This document shows, piece by piece, positions 1-9,448 of a DNA stretch of 64,000 nt. This stretch comes from Ornithinimicrobium sp. CNJ-824 (GTDB lineage: Bacteria > Actinomycetota > Actinomycetes > Actinomycetales > Dermatophilaceae). Numbering within the stretch: position 1 is the first letter of the stretch; each line of letters starts with the position of its first letter. A model generated the notes under the pieces. The model ran no database searches. It had not been told where the DNA came from and worked only from the letters and a program-made list of their open reading frames with translations. The DNA lies in NCBI RefSeq assembly GCF_001942405.1, contig NZ_MKKA01000003.1:37877-101876 (forward strand), given 5' to 3'. A program made the position numbers and the translations under genes.

Positions 1-754
1 AGTAGACGCCCAGACGCATGCCGTGCAAATCCTGCACGACGATGTCCATGTCGAAGACCTCGCGCAGCACCTCGCGCCGGATGATCTGGGAGGGCGGCCC
101 GGCCGCGACGACGGCGCCGTCCCGCATGGCCACGATGTGGTCGGAGTAGGCGGAGGCGAAGTTGATGTCGTGCAGCACCACCACCACCGTCTTGCCGAGC
201 TCGTCGACCGCGCGGCGGAGCAGGGCCATCGTGTGCGCCGAGTGCTTCATGTCGAGGTTGTTCAGCGGCTCGTCCAGGAGCAGGTAGTCGGTGTCCTGCG
301 CCAGCACCATGCCGAGGAAGGCACGCTGGCGCTGCCCGCCGGAAAGCTGGTCGAGGTACCGGTCCCGGAAGGCCCCCAGGTCGACCCACTCCAGCGCCTG
401 CTCGGCGATGCGGTGACACTCCGGCGTGAGCCGCCCCTTGCTGTAGGGGAAGCGCCCGAAACGCACCAGGTCGATCACGGTCAGCCGGGCGGTCACGTGG
501 TTGTCCTGCCGCAGCACGGCCAGCTGCCGGGCCACCTGGTCGGCCGGCGCCCGGAGCACGTCGAGGTCGCCGACGACCACGTGGCCGCGGTCGGGGGTCA
601 GCATGCGCGCGACGACCGACAGCAGGGTCGACTTCCCGGCGCCGTTGGACCCCACCAGCGAGGTGAGCGCGCCCCGGGGGATCTGCAGGTCGACGGCGTC
701 CAGCACCGGGGTGCTGCCGTCGTAGGAGTGGTGGACGTCGGAGACGGTGATCAC
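1..754 (-). CDS. Siderophore ABC transporter ATP-binding protein, 3'-truncated by window edge
   Basis: This is the ATPase of an iron-siderophore importer, which powers uptake through the two permeases encoded just upstream. Reading the minus strand from a GTG at 754 gives a continuous frame to base 1. It contains Walker A GSNGAGKST (residues 35-43), the ABC signature LSGGQRQR, Walker B LLLDEP and the switch histidine LHDI, in the usual order. The GTG overlaps the stop of the permease gene (GTGA), so the two are translationally coupled. The frame is open at base 1, so the C-terminus lies outside the window. The family is the FecE/CeuD/FepC type; the exact siderophore cannot be read from sequence. 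Confidence 0.9.
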   Translation of the reverse strand, partial: MITVSDVHHSYDGSTPVLDAVDLQIPRGALTSLVGSNGAGKSTLLSVVARMLTPDRGHVVVGDLDVLRAPADQVARQLAVLRQDNHVTARLTVIDLVRFGRFPYSKGRLTPECHRIAEQALEWVDLGAFRDRYLDQLSGGQRQRAFLGMVLAQDTDYLLLDEPLNNLDMKHSAHTMALLRRAVDELGKTVVVVLHDINFASAYSDHIVAMRDGAVVAAGPPSQIIRREVLREVFDMDIVVQDLHGMRLGVY

Positions 755-1775
755 AGGCGGGAGGTCCTCATGAGCAGGAGCAGGAAGTAGACGCCGCCGA
801 CGAGGTTGACGACGACCGAGAGCGTGGTGCGCAGGTCGAACAGGTGGGTGACGAGCAGCTGGCCGACCACGCAGCAGAGGACCCCGACCAGGCCGAGGCG
901 GGGACCAGGACGGTGTGCCGGTGGCTGCGCACGACCTGGCGGGCCAGATTGGCCACGATGAGTCCGAGGAAGAGCATCGGCCCCACGAGCGCTGCCGAGG
1001 CGGCCACCAGCACGGTGACCGTCACGAGCACCCGGCGCACGACGCGGTGGTAGTCCACGCCCAGGGCCACGGCGTTGTCCCGGCCCAGGTCGATCACGTC
1101 CACCGCGCGCAGCAGCGGCCACATGGCGACCAGGCCGACGACGGTGGCGACCGCGGTCACGAGCAGCAGCCGGGTGTCCACGGTGGTGAAGCTGGCGAAG
1201 GTCAGCTGCTGCAGGGTGAGGAAGTCGTCGGGGTCGAGCACCCGGGAGGCCAGGGTGGTGAGCGAGCCGAAGAAAGTGCCCATGACGATGCCCACCAGCA
1301 CCAGGACGAACAGGTTGCGGCTGCGCGCGCGGAACAGCCAGGAGAACAGGAGCAGGCCGAAGGCGGTCAGCACCGCCGTGTTGAGGGCGAAGCGCGGCAG
1401 GACGCCCAGCAGCAGCGCCCCCGACCCGAAGGCCGTGACCAGCACCGTCTGCACGAGCACGTAGACCGAGTCGAAGCCCATCACCCCGGGGGTGAGGATC
1501 CGGTTGCCGGCGATCGTCTGGAACACGAGGCTGGAGGCCCCGACGGCCGCACCCACGACGACGAGGGCCCCGGCCTGACGGCCGCGCAGGTCGAGGGCGT
1601 AGGACCAGCTTCCGCGCACGTCCCAGGTCAGGTATGCCGCGAGCGCGGTCAGGGTGAGGAGCGCCAGGACGACCATCGTGCGCCGGACGTGCCGCTCCCG
1701 CGCCTGTTCCGGGCCGGCGCCGTCCAGCTGTGGCAGGGGGCCGCGGTCGGAGGCGCGTAGGACGGTGGTGCTCAT
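751..1775 (-). CDS. FecCD-family siderophore permease (second subunit), with apparent frameshift
   Basis: This is an integral membrane permease of the BtuC/FecCD family, one half of the importer channel. The N-terminal frame starts at ATG 1775, overlapping the previous permease's stop by 4 bases. It runs through many hydrophobic helices and the family motif ALVGPMLFLGLIVANL. Near base 897 the frame is lost; the remaining C-terminus (QLLVTHLFDL, then NLVGGVYFLLLL) continues in another minus-strand frame down to the TGA at 751. Restoring one base joins the halves into a protein of about 341 residues, normal for the family. I treat the break as a probable one-base sequence error, though a true null allele cannot be excluded. 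Confidence 0.82.
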
Positions 1776-2816
1776 CGCGCTGCTCCTGCCGTCCGGGCCG
1801 CCGGGCGGGTGGAGCGCAGGATCAGCCAGATGAACACGCCGCGCCCACGACGCCGGCCACGACGCTGACCGGGATCTCGTAGGGGTGGATCAGGGTGCGA
1901 CCGACGATGTCGCAGGCGAGGACGAAACCGGCTCCGGCCAGGGCCGTGACGGGCAGGATGCGGCGCACGTTGTCGCCGAGGAAGAGCGAGACGATGTTGG
2001 GGACGATCAGCCCCAGGAAGGGGATGGCGCCGACGACGACCACGACCGTGGCTGCCATCACCGACACGACCACCAGCCCCGTATAGAGGATGGTGGTGTA
2101 GCGCACCCCCAGGTTGACGGCGAACTCGCGGCCCATCCCGACGACGGTGAACCGGTCGGCGAACAGGTAGCCGACCACCCCCACCAGCAGCACGAGGTAG
2201 AGCGGCTCGTACATCCCGGCCATCATGCTGGAGAAGGACCCGCTGCTCCAGATCTCCAGCAGCTGGAGCAGGTCGCGCTGGTAGGCGATGAACGTGGTCA
2301 CCGAGCCGATGACGCCGCCGTACATGAGGCCGACCAGGGCGACGACGACCGGGTCCCGGAAGCGGATCCGGTGCAGCAGGTGCAGGAAGACCATCGTGCC
2401 GAGGATCCCGGTGCCGATGGCGAAGGTCATCTTCCCGACCAGGCCGACCTGGGGCAGGAAGAGGGTGGCCAGCAGCACCCCGAGCACGGCCGCCTCGGTC
2501 GTCCCGGAGGTGGACGGGGAGACGAAGGAGTTCTGGGTGATCCGCTGCATGATCATGCCGGCGACGGCGAGCGCAGCTCCGGCCAGCAGCACGGCCACGG
2601 TGCGCGGCAGCCGCGCGACCGAGAGGATCCGCCACTGGTCCTCGGTGGGGGAGAGCAGGTCGCCCAGCGGGATCGGGACGGCACCGATCCCCAGGGACAG
2701 GTAGGCACCCGCCAGGACGGCCAGCAGCGAGGCGGCGTAGACGAGCCGCCACCGCGTCGCCCCGCCGGCGGTCGTGGTGACCGCGGCGGGGGGTTGGACG
2801 TCGTTGTGGGGGGCAC
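1772..2816 (-). CDS. FecCD-family siderophore permease (first subunit), with apparent frameshift(s)
   Basis: This is the partner permease of the importer. The body is unmistakable FecCD: ARLPRTVAVLLAGAALAVAG near the N-terminus, the loop with ITQNSFVSPSTSG, and AIPFLGLIVPN in the C-terminal half. The frame breaks near 1840, after SVVAGVVGAA. The true C-terminus (FIWLILRSTRP) lies in the adjacent frame and ends at 1772 in an ATGA overlap with the next permease. The start is unclear. The main frame has no start codon just after the upstream gene, while GTG 2816 becomes in-frame if one C is restored in the six-C run near 2795. Two one-base losses would explain the gene. The coordinates assume the GTG 2816 start. 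Confidence 0.78.
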
Positions 2817-2818
2817 TG

Positions 2819-3838
2819 TCAGCCGGCGTCCGGCAGGCTCGCGCGGACGTCGTCGACCATCTGCTGGATCGAGCTGGGTGCGCTCGTGGCCAGGTACCAG
2901 GCGAAGCCGTCGACCTCGACCACACGGCCGTCCTGGACGGCCGTGGTCGTGTTGGCCAGGCCGTTGTTCAGCACGTCCAGCGCCGGGGTCTGCTCGTCGT
3001 CCCCGATCGCCTTGGCCCGGTCGAGCACAAAGAGGACGTCGGGGTCGTACTGGACGAAGAACTCCTGGCTGATCTCGTCGCCGTGGCCGCCGCCCTCCTG
3101 GAGGGGCGCTTCGGTCGGCGCGTAGCCGAAGTCCTCGTAGACCAGACCGAAGCGTGAGCCCGGACCGTAGGCCGAGACCGTGCCGTCGGAGACCTGGACG
3201 ACCATCGCCGTGTCACCGCTGGCGGAGATCTGCGACTCCAGCTCCGCGATCTGGGACTCCAGGTCGTCCATGAGCGTGGCCGCCTCGTCCTCGACCGCGA
3301 AGATCTGGCCCAGCTGCTCGACCCGCTCCCGGGTCTGCGGAATCACCTCGGCCGGTTCTTCGGCGCGGACCGACAGGTCGATGACGGTGGTGAACTTCTC
3401 GAACTCGGCGACGACCTCCGGGGTGCCGCTGCGGCTGCCGACGATGACGACGTCGGGTGCCATGCCCTCGATGGCCTCGTAGTCCGGCTCGAACACGTCG
3501 CCGACCTTGGGGACGTCCTCGCCCTCGTAGATCGCCAGGTCCTCGGGCAGGCCGCTGACCGGAGCGGGGACGGCGTCGGCCTGCACGCCCAGGTCGGTCA
3601 GGGCGCGGATGACGCTCCAGTCGGTGACCACGACCATCTCGGGGTCGACGGGCACCTCGACCGTGCGGTCCTGCGCGTCGGTGATGCTCACGGTGGCGGC
3701 CTGCGGGTCGCTCGTCGTGGAGACGTCGGCCGCCTCAGCCGCGGTGCCGGCGGTCTGGGGCGTGTCGGTGCTGCCGCAGGCGGTCAGCGTCAGGGCGAGG
3801 GCGGCGGCGCCTACGGCGTGCCGAGAGTGTCGGAACAT
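2819..3838 (-). CDS. Iron-siderophore substrate-binding lipoprotein
   Basis: This is the periplasmic-binding-type receptor of the importer, lipid-anchored outside the membrane. The 339-residue protein has a signal peptide ending in the lipobox LTAC (Cys21), a low-complexity tether, then the two-lobed TroA/FatB-like fold. It shows DPEMVVVTDWS near the N-lobe, and FEPDYEAIEGMAPDVVIVGSR, a typical metal-siderophore binding signature. A coiled stretch (AATLMDDLESQIAELESQI) is the inter-lobe helix. It is first in a four-gene operon (receptor, permease, permease, ATPase) and has a DtxR/IdeR-like box directly upstream. It resembles the CeuE/YclQ/FatB group, which favours catecholate or mixed siderophores; that ligand class is inference. 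Confidence 0.9.
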   Translation of the reverse strand: MFRHSRHAVGAAALALTLTACGSTDTPQTAGTAAEAADVSTTSDPQAATVSITDAQDRTVEVPVDPEMVVVTDWSVIRALTDLGVQADAVPAPVSGLPEDLAIYEGEDVPKVGDVFEPDYEAIEGMAPDVVIVGSRSGTPEVVAEFEKFTTVIDLSVRAEEPAEVIPQTRERVEQLGQIFAVEDEAATLMDDLESQIAELESQISASGDTAMVVQVSDGTVSAYGPGSRFGLVYEDFGYAPTEAPLQEGGGHGDEISQEFFVQYDPDVLFVLDRAKAIGDDEQTPALDVLNNGLANTTTAVQDGRVVEVDGFAWYLATSAPSSIQQMVDDVRASLPDAG

Positions 3839-3862
3839 GGTCTCCGTCCAGGACTTCGATGA

Positions 3863-3881
3863 TTAGGCAAGGGTTACCTAA
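3863..3881. promoter_or_regulatory. DtxR/IdeR-type iron box
   Basis: The 19-bp sequence TTAGGCAAGGGTTACCTAA is an interrupted inverted repeat 25 bp upstream of the binding-protein gene. By eye it matches 15 of 19 positions of the DtxR/IdeR consensus TTAGGTTAGSCTAACCTAA. Its place at an iron-siderophore operon fits iron-repressed transcription. It also lies about 90 bp upstream of the divergent gene at 3969, which it may or may not affect. Confidence 0.75.
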
Positions 3882-3968
3882 GCATCCTTTCGTTGTTTTT
3901 CCAACATGGGTATGTCGTAAGTGCACGAGGCGTGACCGACGCCGGTGAGGAGTCGTACACTTGTTCGC

Positions 3969-4328
3969 ATGTCGACCGGACCTCCTGGCTGGCCCGACCG
4001 GGTGCCCCCAGCGGGGGTGCCCGGCTGGGAAGAGGCGGCGGTGTCCTGGTTACTGGACCAGTGCCCGGCCGACTACCGCGCCTACCAGGCCTGGCGCCGT
4101 CACCCGACGGCGCTGGCGTGGATGGCCACCCGGCACCTGGAGGCCCAGCTGGCGGCGATGCGCGGCGCCTGGCGGGACGTGCGGCCCGAGCTGGGCCCGG
4201 TGCTGCCCCCGGGGACCCTCGGGGACGTCCTCGAGTCACTGACCAGGGAGGGCCTGCGGCTACGGGCCGCGCACCGGGCGGCCGGGCTGCTGCTGGAGGC
4301 GCTGCGGCTGCGGGCACCGATGCGGTAG
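3969..4328 (+). CDS. Conserved hypothetical protein
   Basis: I do not recognise a characterised family. The predicted protein has 119 residues, is arginine- and alanine-rich and mostly helical, with no signal peptide or membrane segment. It shows WLLDQCPADYRAYQAWRRHP near the N-terminus and amphipathic helices after it. I chose ATG 3969 because a -10-like TACACT (3956-3961) lies 7 nt upstream, which fits a leaderless start; an in-frame GTG at 3945 would add eight residues and overlap that element. The gene is divergent from the siderophore operon and 33 bp ahead of ppk2. Confidence 0.6.
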   Translation: MSTGPPGWPDRVPPAGVPGWEEAAVSWLLDQCPADYRAYQAWRRHPTALAWMATRHLEAQLAAMRGAWRDVRPELGPVLPPGTLGDVLESLTREGLRLRAAHRAAGLLLEALRLRAPMR

Positions 4329-4361
4329 GACGCCGGTCGCCCGGCCGTGCCACGATGGACC

Positions 4362-5216
4362 ATGGCCAAGAACCGCATCCCCCGTCTGGACCGCAAGATC
4401 TACGAGGCCGAGCTGCTCCGGCTCCAGGGTGAGTTGGTGCAGATGCAGGAGTGGGTCCGCGAGACCGGCCAGCGGGTGGTGATCGTCTTCGAGGGGCGCG
4501 ACGCCGCCGGCAAGGGCGGGGCGATCAAGCGGGTCACCGAGTACCTCTCACCCCGGCAGGCGCAGATCGTCGCGCTGCCCACGCCGACCGAGCGGCAGAA
4601 GACGCAGTGGTACTTCCAGCGCTACGTCGAGCACCTCCCCGCCGCGGGGGAGATCCGGCTGTTCGACCGGTCCTGGTACAACCGGGCGGGCGTGGAACGG
4701 GTGATGGGCTACTGCACGCCCGAGGAGCACCGGCGGTTCCTGCAGCAGTGCCCGATCTTCGAGCGGATGCTCATCGACGACGGCGTCCTGCTGCGCAAGT
4801 ACTGGTTCTCGGTCAGCGACGCCGAGCAGGAACGACGGTTCCGTTCCCGGCTGGAGGACCCGATGAGACGGTGGAAGCTCTCCGGCACCGACCTGGAGAG
4901 CCTGACCCGGTGGGAGGACTACAGCCGGGCCAAGGACGAGATGTTCGTGCACACCGACATCCCCGAGGCCCGGTGGAACGTCGTCGAGAGCGACGACAAG
5001 CGGTCGGCCCGGATCAACATGATCGCCCACTTGCTGTCCTCGCTGCCGTGGCACCAGGTCGACCTGCCCGAGCTGCAGATGCCGGACCGGCCGGCCTCGA
5101 CGGGCTACCAGCGCACCGACCGCTCCCTGCAGCTGCAGGTCCCCGACCATGCCGCCGAGGTCGCGCACGCCCAGGGTCAGAAGCTCGTGCGGCGCTCCCG
5201 GGAGGACATGGACTGA
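4362..5216 (+). CDS. ppk2: Polyphosphate kinase 2 family protein
   Basis: PPK2 enzymes transfer phosphate between polyphosphate and nucleotides, usually making NTP from NDP in the short single-domain class. The protein has 284 residues from ATG 4362. It carries Walker [10 protein letters not shown] (45-53), the lid-proximal [10 protein letters not shown], and the conserved [10 protein letters not shown] and [10 protein letters not shown] segments. It is a one-domain PPK2 of normal length. The upstream in-frame ATG at 4347 would add MPRWT and is less likely. A second, divergent PPK2 lies at 49829-50743, so this strain has at least two. Substrate class (NDP or NMP) cannot be fixed from sequence alone. 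Confidence 0.9.
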   Translation: MAKNRIPRLDRKIYEAELLRLQGELVQMQEWVRETGQRVVIVFEGRDAAGKGGAIKRVTEYLSPRQAQIVALPTPTERQKTQWYFQRYVEHLPAAGEIRLFDRSWYNRAGVERVMGYCTPEEHRRFLQQCPIFERMLIDDGVLLRKYWFSVSDAEQERRFRSRLEDPMRRWKLSGTDLESLTRWEDYSRAKDEMFVHTDIPEARWNVVESDDKRSARINMIAHLLSSLPWHQVDLPELQMPDRPASTGYQRTDRSLQLQVPDHAAEVAHAQGQKLVRRSREDMD

Positions 5217-5251
5217 CCGTCACGTCCAGCGCGCTCGCAGGCGCGGGACCG

Positions 5252-5257
5252 TACACT
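5252..5257 (+). promoter_or_regulatory. Probable -10 element of dxs
   Basis: TACACT (TANNNT type) lies about 50 bp before the dxs start, after the ppk2 stop. Transcription would begin near 5264 and give a leader of about 40 nt that carries an AGGAG ribosome site at 5293-5297. No clear -35 is visible. Confidence 0.45.
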
Positions 5258-5305
5258 GGGTCGGCCTCTCGCCGACGTCGTCGACCCCCGACAGGAGCAC
5301 GCCCC

Positions 5306-7197
5306 GTGGCACTCATGCGGACCATCACCGGCCCGACCGCCCTCAAACGACTCTCCGCCCGGCAGGTCGAGACGCTGGCCGCGGAGATCCGGGACTACCT
5401 CATCAGCTCGGTCTCGCGCACCGGCGGCCACCTGGGGCCCAACCTGGGGGTCGTCGAGCTGACCATCGCCCTGCACCGGGTCTTCGACTCGCCGCGCGAC
5501 ACCATCCTGTTCGACACCGGGCACATCTCCTACGTGCACAAGCTGCTGACCGGGCGGCACGACTTCTCCACGCTCCGCAAGCAGGGCGGACTGTCGGGCT
5601 ACCCCAGCCGCGCCGAGTCCGACCACGACGTCGTCGAGAACTCGCACGCCTCCACCTCGCTGTCCTGGGCGATCGGCATCGCGGCGGGCCGCAAGCTGCG
5701 GGGCGAGACCGACCGGCACACGGTGGCCGTGATCGGGGACGGTGCCCTGACCGGGGGCATGGTCTGGGAGGCGCTGAACAACATCGCCGAGCACCGCGAC
5801 CTGCCGCTCATCATCGTCATCAACGACAACGAGCGCTCCTACGCCCCGACGCGCGGCGGGATGGCCGACTACCTGGCGTCCCTGCGCGCCACCCAGGAGT
5901 ACGAGCACGTGCTCTCCTGGGGCAAGCGGCAGCTCAACCGGACGCCGCTGGTGGGCCGGCAGGTCTACGAGACCTGCACGGGATGAAGAAGGGCCTGAAG
6001 GACATCGTCAGCCCGCAGGGCATGTTCGAGGACCTGGGCCTGAAGTACCTGGGCCCGGTGGACGGGCACGACGCCGAGGCGATGGAGACGGCCCTGCGCC
6101 GGGCGCACGACTACGGCGGGGTCGTCCTGGTCCACGCCATCACCGAGAAGGGGCACGGCTACGACCCGGCGACGGCGGACGAGGCCGACCGCTTCCACGC
6201 CGTCGGCGTGATCAACCCCGAGACCGGCCTGCCGCTGGAGCTGTCCGGGCGCAGCTGGACCGACGAGTTCAGCGACGAGATGGTGCGCCTGGGCAAGGAG
6301 CGGGACGACGTCGTGGCGCTCACCGCCTCCATGCTCATCCCGGTGGGGCTGCAGCCGTTCGCCGAGCGCTACCCCGAGCGCGTCTTCGACGTCGGCATCG
6401 CCGAGCAGCACGCCGTCACGATGGCGGCCGGACTGTCCTTCGCCGGGCTGCACCCGGTCGTCAGCGTCTACGCCACCTTCCTCAACCGTGCCTTCGACCA
6501 GCTGCTCATGGACTGTGCCCTGCACCGGCAGGGGGTCACCTTCGTCCTCGACCGGGCCGGGATCACCGGCACCGACGGGGCCAGCCACAACGGGATGTGG
6601 GACCTGACCCTGCTGAGCATGGTGCCCGGGGTGCGCGTGGCCGCGCCCCGCGACGGGCAGCAGGTGGCCCGGATGCTGCGCGAGGCGGTGGACGTCGACG
6701 ACGCACCGACGGTGGTCCGCTTCCCCAAGGGCACGGTCGGAGAGCCGGTCGAGGCGGTGCGCCGGTCCGGCACGGTCGACGTCCTGCGGGACCCCGTGCC
6801 GGTCGATGGCGCCGCCGAGGACGACCAGCAGGGGGTCGACCTGCTGCTCGTCGGGGTCGGGGCCATGGCTACGACCGCGCTCGAGGTCGCCGACAAGCTG
6901 TTCGCGGAGGGGCGTGCCGTCCGCGTCGTCGACCCCCGATGGGTGATCCCGGTCAGCGACGACCTCGTCGAGATGGCCAGGTCGTCCCGGTCCGTCGGCG
7001 TCATCGAGGACTCCCTCGTCGGCGGCGTCGCCGGACGGATCGGTCAGGCCCTGGCCGACGCCGGGGTGGACGTGCCCGTACACGCCTACGGCATCCCCCA
7101 GGAGTTCCTCGACCACGGCTCGCGCGGTCAGGTCCTCGACCGGGTCGGCCTGACCCCCGACGCCGTGGCCACGTCGCTGACGGCCCGGCTGGCCTGA
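5306..7197 (+). CDS. dxs: 1-deoxy-D-xylulose-5-phosphate synthase, with apparent frameshift
   Basis: DXS condenses pyruvate and glyceraldehyde-3-phosphate with thiamine diphosphate, the first step of the MEP isoprenoid pathway. The N-terminal part shows [35 protein letters not shown] and the ThDP/Mg site GDGALTGG. The C-terminal part shows the transketolase-like [15 protein letters not shown] and [10 protein letters not shown]. The two parts are in different frames. The first stops just after VYETC, the second resumes at [10 protein letters not shown]. One extra C near 5973 (acctgcac to accctgcac) restores VYETLHGMKK and a 630-residue protein of standard length. Because DXS is normally essential, a sequence error is likelier than a real lesion. 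Start is GTG 5306, 8 nt after AGGAG. Confidence 0.88.
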
Positions 7198-7199
7198 GC

Positions 7200-8141
7200 G
7201 TGCCGGTCCCGGCTCCCGGCCGGGTCACGGTCGTGGTCAACCCGGTCGCCCGGGGCTCACGCGCCGCGGTCGAGACGGTCCGGCAGGCCTGCGCCGCCAC
7301 GGGACGGGGCGACCCCGTCGTGCTGCCGACCACGGTCGAGGAGCCCGGGGGGCCACAGGCGGTCGAGGCGGTCCGTCGGGGAACGTCCAGGATCGTCGTC
7401 GTCGGCGGGGACGGGACCGTGCGGCACGTCGCCGGAGCCCTGGCGGACGAGGGCAGCGCCGGCCCCGGCCGTCCCACCGGGCTGGGGGTCGTCCCGGCGG
7501 GCACGGCCAACCTCTTCGCCCGCGGCGCGGCCCTGCCCCTGCGGGACCTGCGGTCCGCGGCGGGACTGGCGGTGTCCGGCCCCGCCCGGCCCACGGACCT
7601 GGGCCGGGCGCTCCTACGGACCGCCGACGGCCGGACGCTCGTGGAGCCGTTCCTCGTGGTCGCCGGGGTAGGGCACGACGCCGCGACCCTGGCCGCAGTC
7701 CGGCCGGACGCCAAGCACCGGCTGCGCTGGCTGGCCTACTTCGTCCCCGGCCTGGGCCGGCTCGGGCACCCCGGCCACGCGCTGACCCTCGAGCTCGACG
7801 GCCACGATGTCGACGCCGGGGAGCTGTGGAGCCTGCTGGCGGTCAACGCGGCCCGGCTCCCCGCCGGGGCCCGCGTCGTCCCCGGGGCCGAGCTGGACGA
7901 CGGGCGGCTGCACGTGGTGCTGGTCACGCCCAGGCACGTGGGGGACTGGGCCAGGATCGCCGCCACCGGCCTCCGCAGGGTCCCCGCGGCCGACCACCCG
8001 GCGCTGCGCTACCGCAGCGGGCGGACGCTGCTGGTCGGCTCGCCCGAACCCGTCCTGGCCCAGGTCGACGGCGACGTCGTCCCCGATATCGTGGGCGGCG
8101 AGCTCGCCGTGCTGCCGTCCGCCCTCCGGGTGGCCCGCTGA
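7200..8141 (+). CDS. Diacylglycerol kinase catalytic-domain protein
   Basis: This is a lipid kinase-like protein (DAGK_cat/YegS/DgkB fold) expected to phosphorylate a lipid head group such as diacylglycerol on the cytoplasmic side of the membrane. The 313-residue protein starts with the family's VVVNPVA motif (near residue 15). It contains the ATP-binding VVGGDGTV and the following GVVPAGTANLFAR, both diagnostic of the family. The C-terminal domain ends in QVDGDVV, as in other members. The GTG start lies 2 bp after the dxs stop, so it is probably co-transcribed with dxs. The next gene, 41 bp downstream, is an App1-type phosphatidate phosphatase, the reverse reaction on the same lipid pair. 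Confidence 0.85.
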   Translation: MPVPAPGRVTVVVNPVARGSRAAVETVRQACAATGRGDPVVLPTTVEEPGGPQAVEAVRRGTSRIVVVGGDGTVRHVAGALADEGSAGPGRPTGLGVVPAGTANLFARGAALPLRDLRSAAGLAVSGPARPTDLGRALLRTADGRTLVEPFLVVAGVGHDAATLAAVRPDAKHRLRWLAYFVPGLGRLGHPGHALTLELDGHDVDAGELWSLLAVNAARLPAGARVVPGAELDDGRLHVVLVTPRHVGDWARIAATGLRRVPAADHPALRYRSGRTLLVGSPEPVLAQVDGDVVPDIVGGELAVLPSALRVAR

Positions 8142-8182
8142 CCCGGCCCCCACCACCCCCCCCCAGGATCGAGGACGAGACC

Positions 8183-9355
8183 ATGGACCCGCGTGCGCTG
8201 CAGATCATCAGCCTGACCGGTGGCTGGCGGACCGGCAGGGACGCCGAGGTGCAGGTGCTGCGGATCCTCCGCGACGTGCCTGCGGGGGAGCTGGACGCCG
8301 TGCTGGCACCGCTGGACCTCGACGAGGTGGTCGGGGACATCGACAACCACGTGTGGGGCCCGGACCACCGCACCGAGCTGCTCGAGCTGCTGCTGGTGCG
8401 ACGGCGGGAGGAGCTGTCCCTCCAGACCGTGGCGGAGATCCTCGCCGCGCTGCACCACGGACCGACGCCCCGGCCGCACCAGGAGGCGATCGTGGACGTC
8501 CTCACCGACTGCGAGGGCACCGACTTCCACGACCTGAAGTACCGGCTCAACGCCCAGGGCGACTACCACGACCTCGAGCACCTGGTCTTCGACGACGTCG
8601 ACGAGGACCTGCGGGAACGGCTGCTCGCGCACTTCGCCGAGCAGGCCACGGTCGACGCCACCTCCGACCTGCGCGTCCTGTGCGACATCGACGACACCCT
8701 CACCTGCGCGATCCACGACGACCGCTACCCGCGCGGCACGATCTACCCCGGCGTGGTGGCCCTGCTGCACGCCCTCGACGACGGGGCGGCCCAGGAGCCC
8801 AACCGGGCCGGTGACCTGACCTTCGTCACCGCCCGCCCCGGCGGGCCGCGCGGTCTGGTCGAGCAGTACACCCGCAACCACCTCGGGGAGCTGGGGCTGC
8901 CCCCGCACGCCGTGCTCGGCGGGTCCTTCCTCAACCTGCACACCAAGGCGGCGATCGCCGAGCGCAAGATCCAGAACATGGAGCGCGACCGCCTCCTGTT
9001 CCCCGAGTGCCGCATGGTCTTCATCGGCGACAGCGGCCAGGCCGACGGCGACGTGGGCGCGCAGATGCACGAGCGTGATCCCGGCCACATCGTGGGCACG
9101 CTCCTGCACAACGTCACCGACCTCGACGAGGAGGCCCGCGGGCAGTGGGCCTCCCGGGGTGTGCACGTCTTCGACACCTACGTCGGCGCCGCGGTCCACG
9201 CCGTGCGGCTGGGGCTGCTGCGCACCGACCAGGCCCACGAGGTGGCCCGGGCCGTGCGCACCGGCCTGGGCGCCGTGGACCTGTCGACCGACCAGCGGGA
9301 CCGGCTGGAGCGGGACCTGGCCGCCGACGTCGCGGCGCTGGAGGCCCTGGCCTGA
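8183..9355 (+). CDS. App1/DUF2183-type phosphatase
   Basis: This is a 390-residue haloacid-dehalogenase-fold phosphatase of the DUF2183 group, named after yeast App1, a phosphatidate phosphatase. The catalytic DXD motif is CDIDDTLT near residue 172, followed by YPRGTIYPGV, then FVTARP (motif II) and FIGDSGQADG (motif III/IV), all diagnostic. The first 165 residues form a separate N-terminal domain with helical repeats (LLELLLVRRREEL, LAHFAEQ) that I cannot name. ATG 8183 follows GAGGACGAGA. It sits directly behind a diacylglycerol kinase-like gene, which supports a role in phosphatidate/diacylglycerol balance. Substrate is inferred from family and context. Confidence 0.8.
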   Translation: MDPRALQIISLTGGWRTGRDAEVQVLRILRDVPAGELDAVLAPLDLDEVVGDIDNHVWGPDHRTELLELLLVRRREELSLQTVAEILAALHHGPTPRPHQEAIVDVLTDCEGTDFHDLKYRLNAQGDYHDLEHLVFDDVDEDLRERLLAHFAEQATVDATSDLRVLCDIDDTLTCAIHDDRYPRGTIYPGVVALLHALDDGAAQEPNRAGDLTFVTARPGGPRGLVEQYTRNHLGELGLPPHAVLGGSFLNLHTKAAIAERKIQNMERDRLLFPECRMVFIGDSGQADGDVGAQMHERDPGHIVGTLLHNVTDLDEEARGQWASRGVHVFDTYVGAAVHAVRLGLLRTDQAHEVARAVRTGLGAVDLSTDQRDRLERDLAADVAALEALA

Positions 9356-9448
9356 CCCGGTCCGGGCCCGGCGGTGGCGTTCCGCGCGCGGGCCGGGCAC
9401 AGTGGGGCACGGCAGGCCCGGACCGTCCGGGCGCCGAGGAGGAGACGC

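Noticed and set aside
2553..2816. Short minus-strand frame starting at GTG 2816 as a separate gene
   Set aside because: Its first codons probably belong to the permease and the rest is out of frame; a lost C in the run near 2795 explains it.
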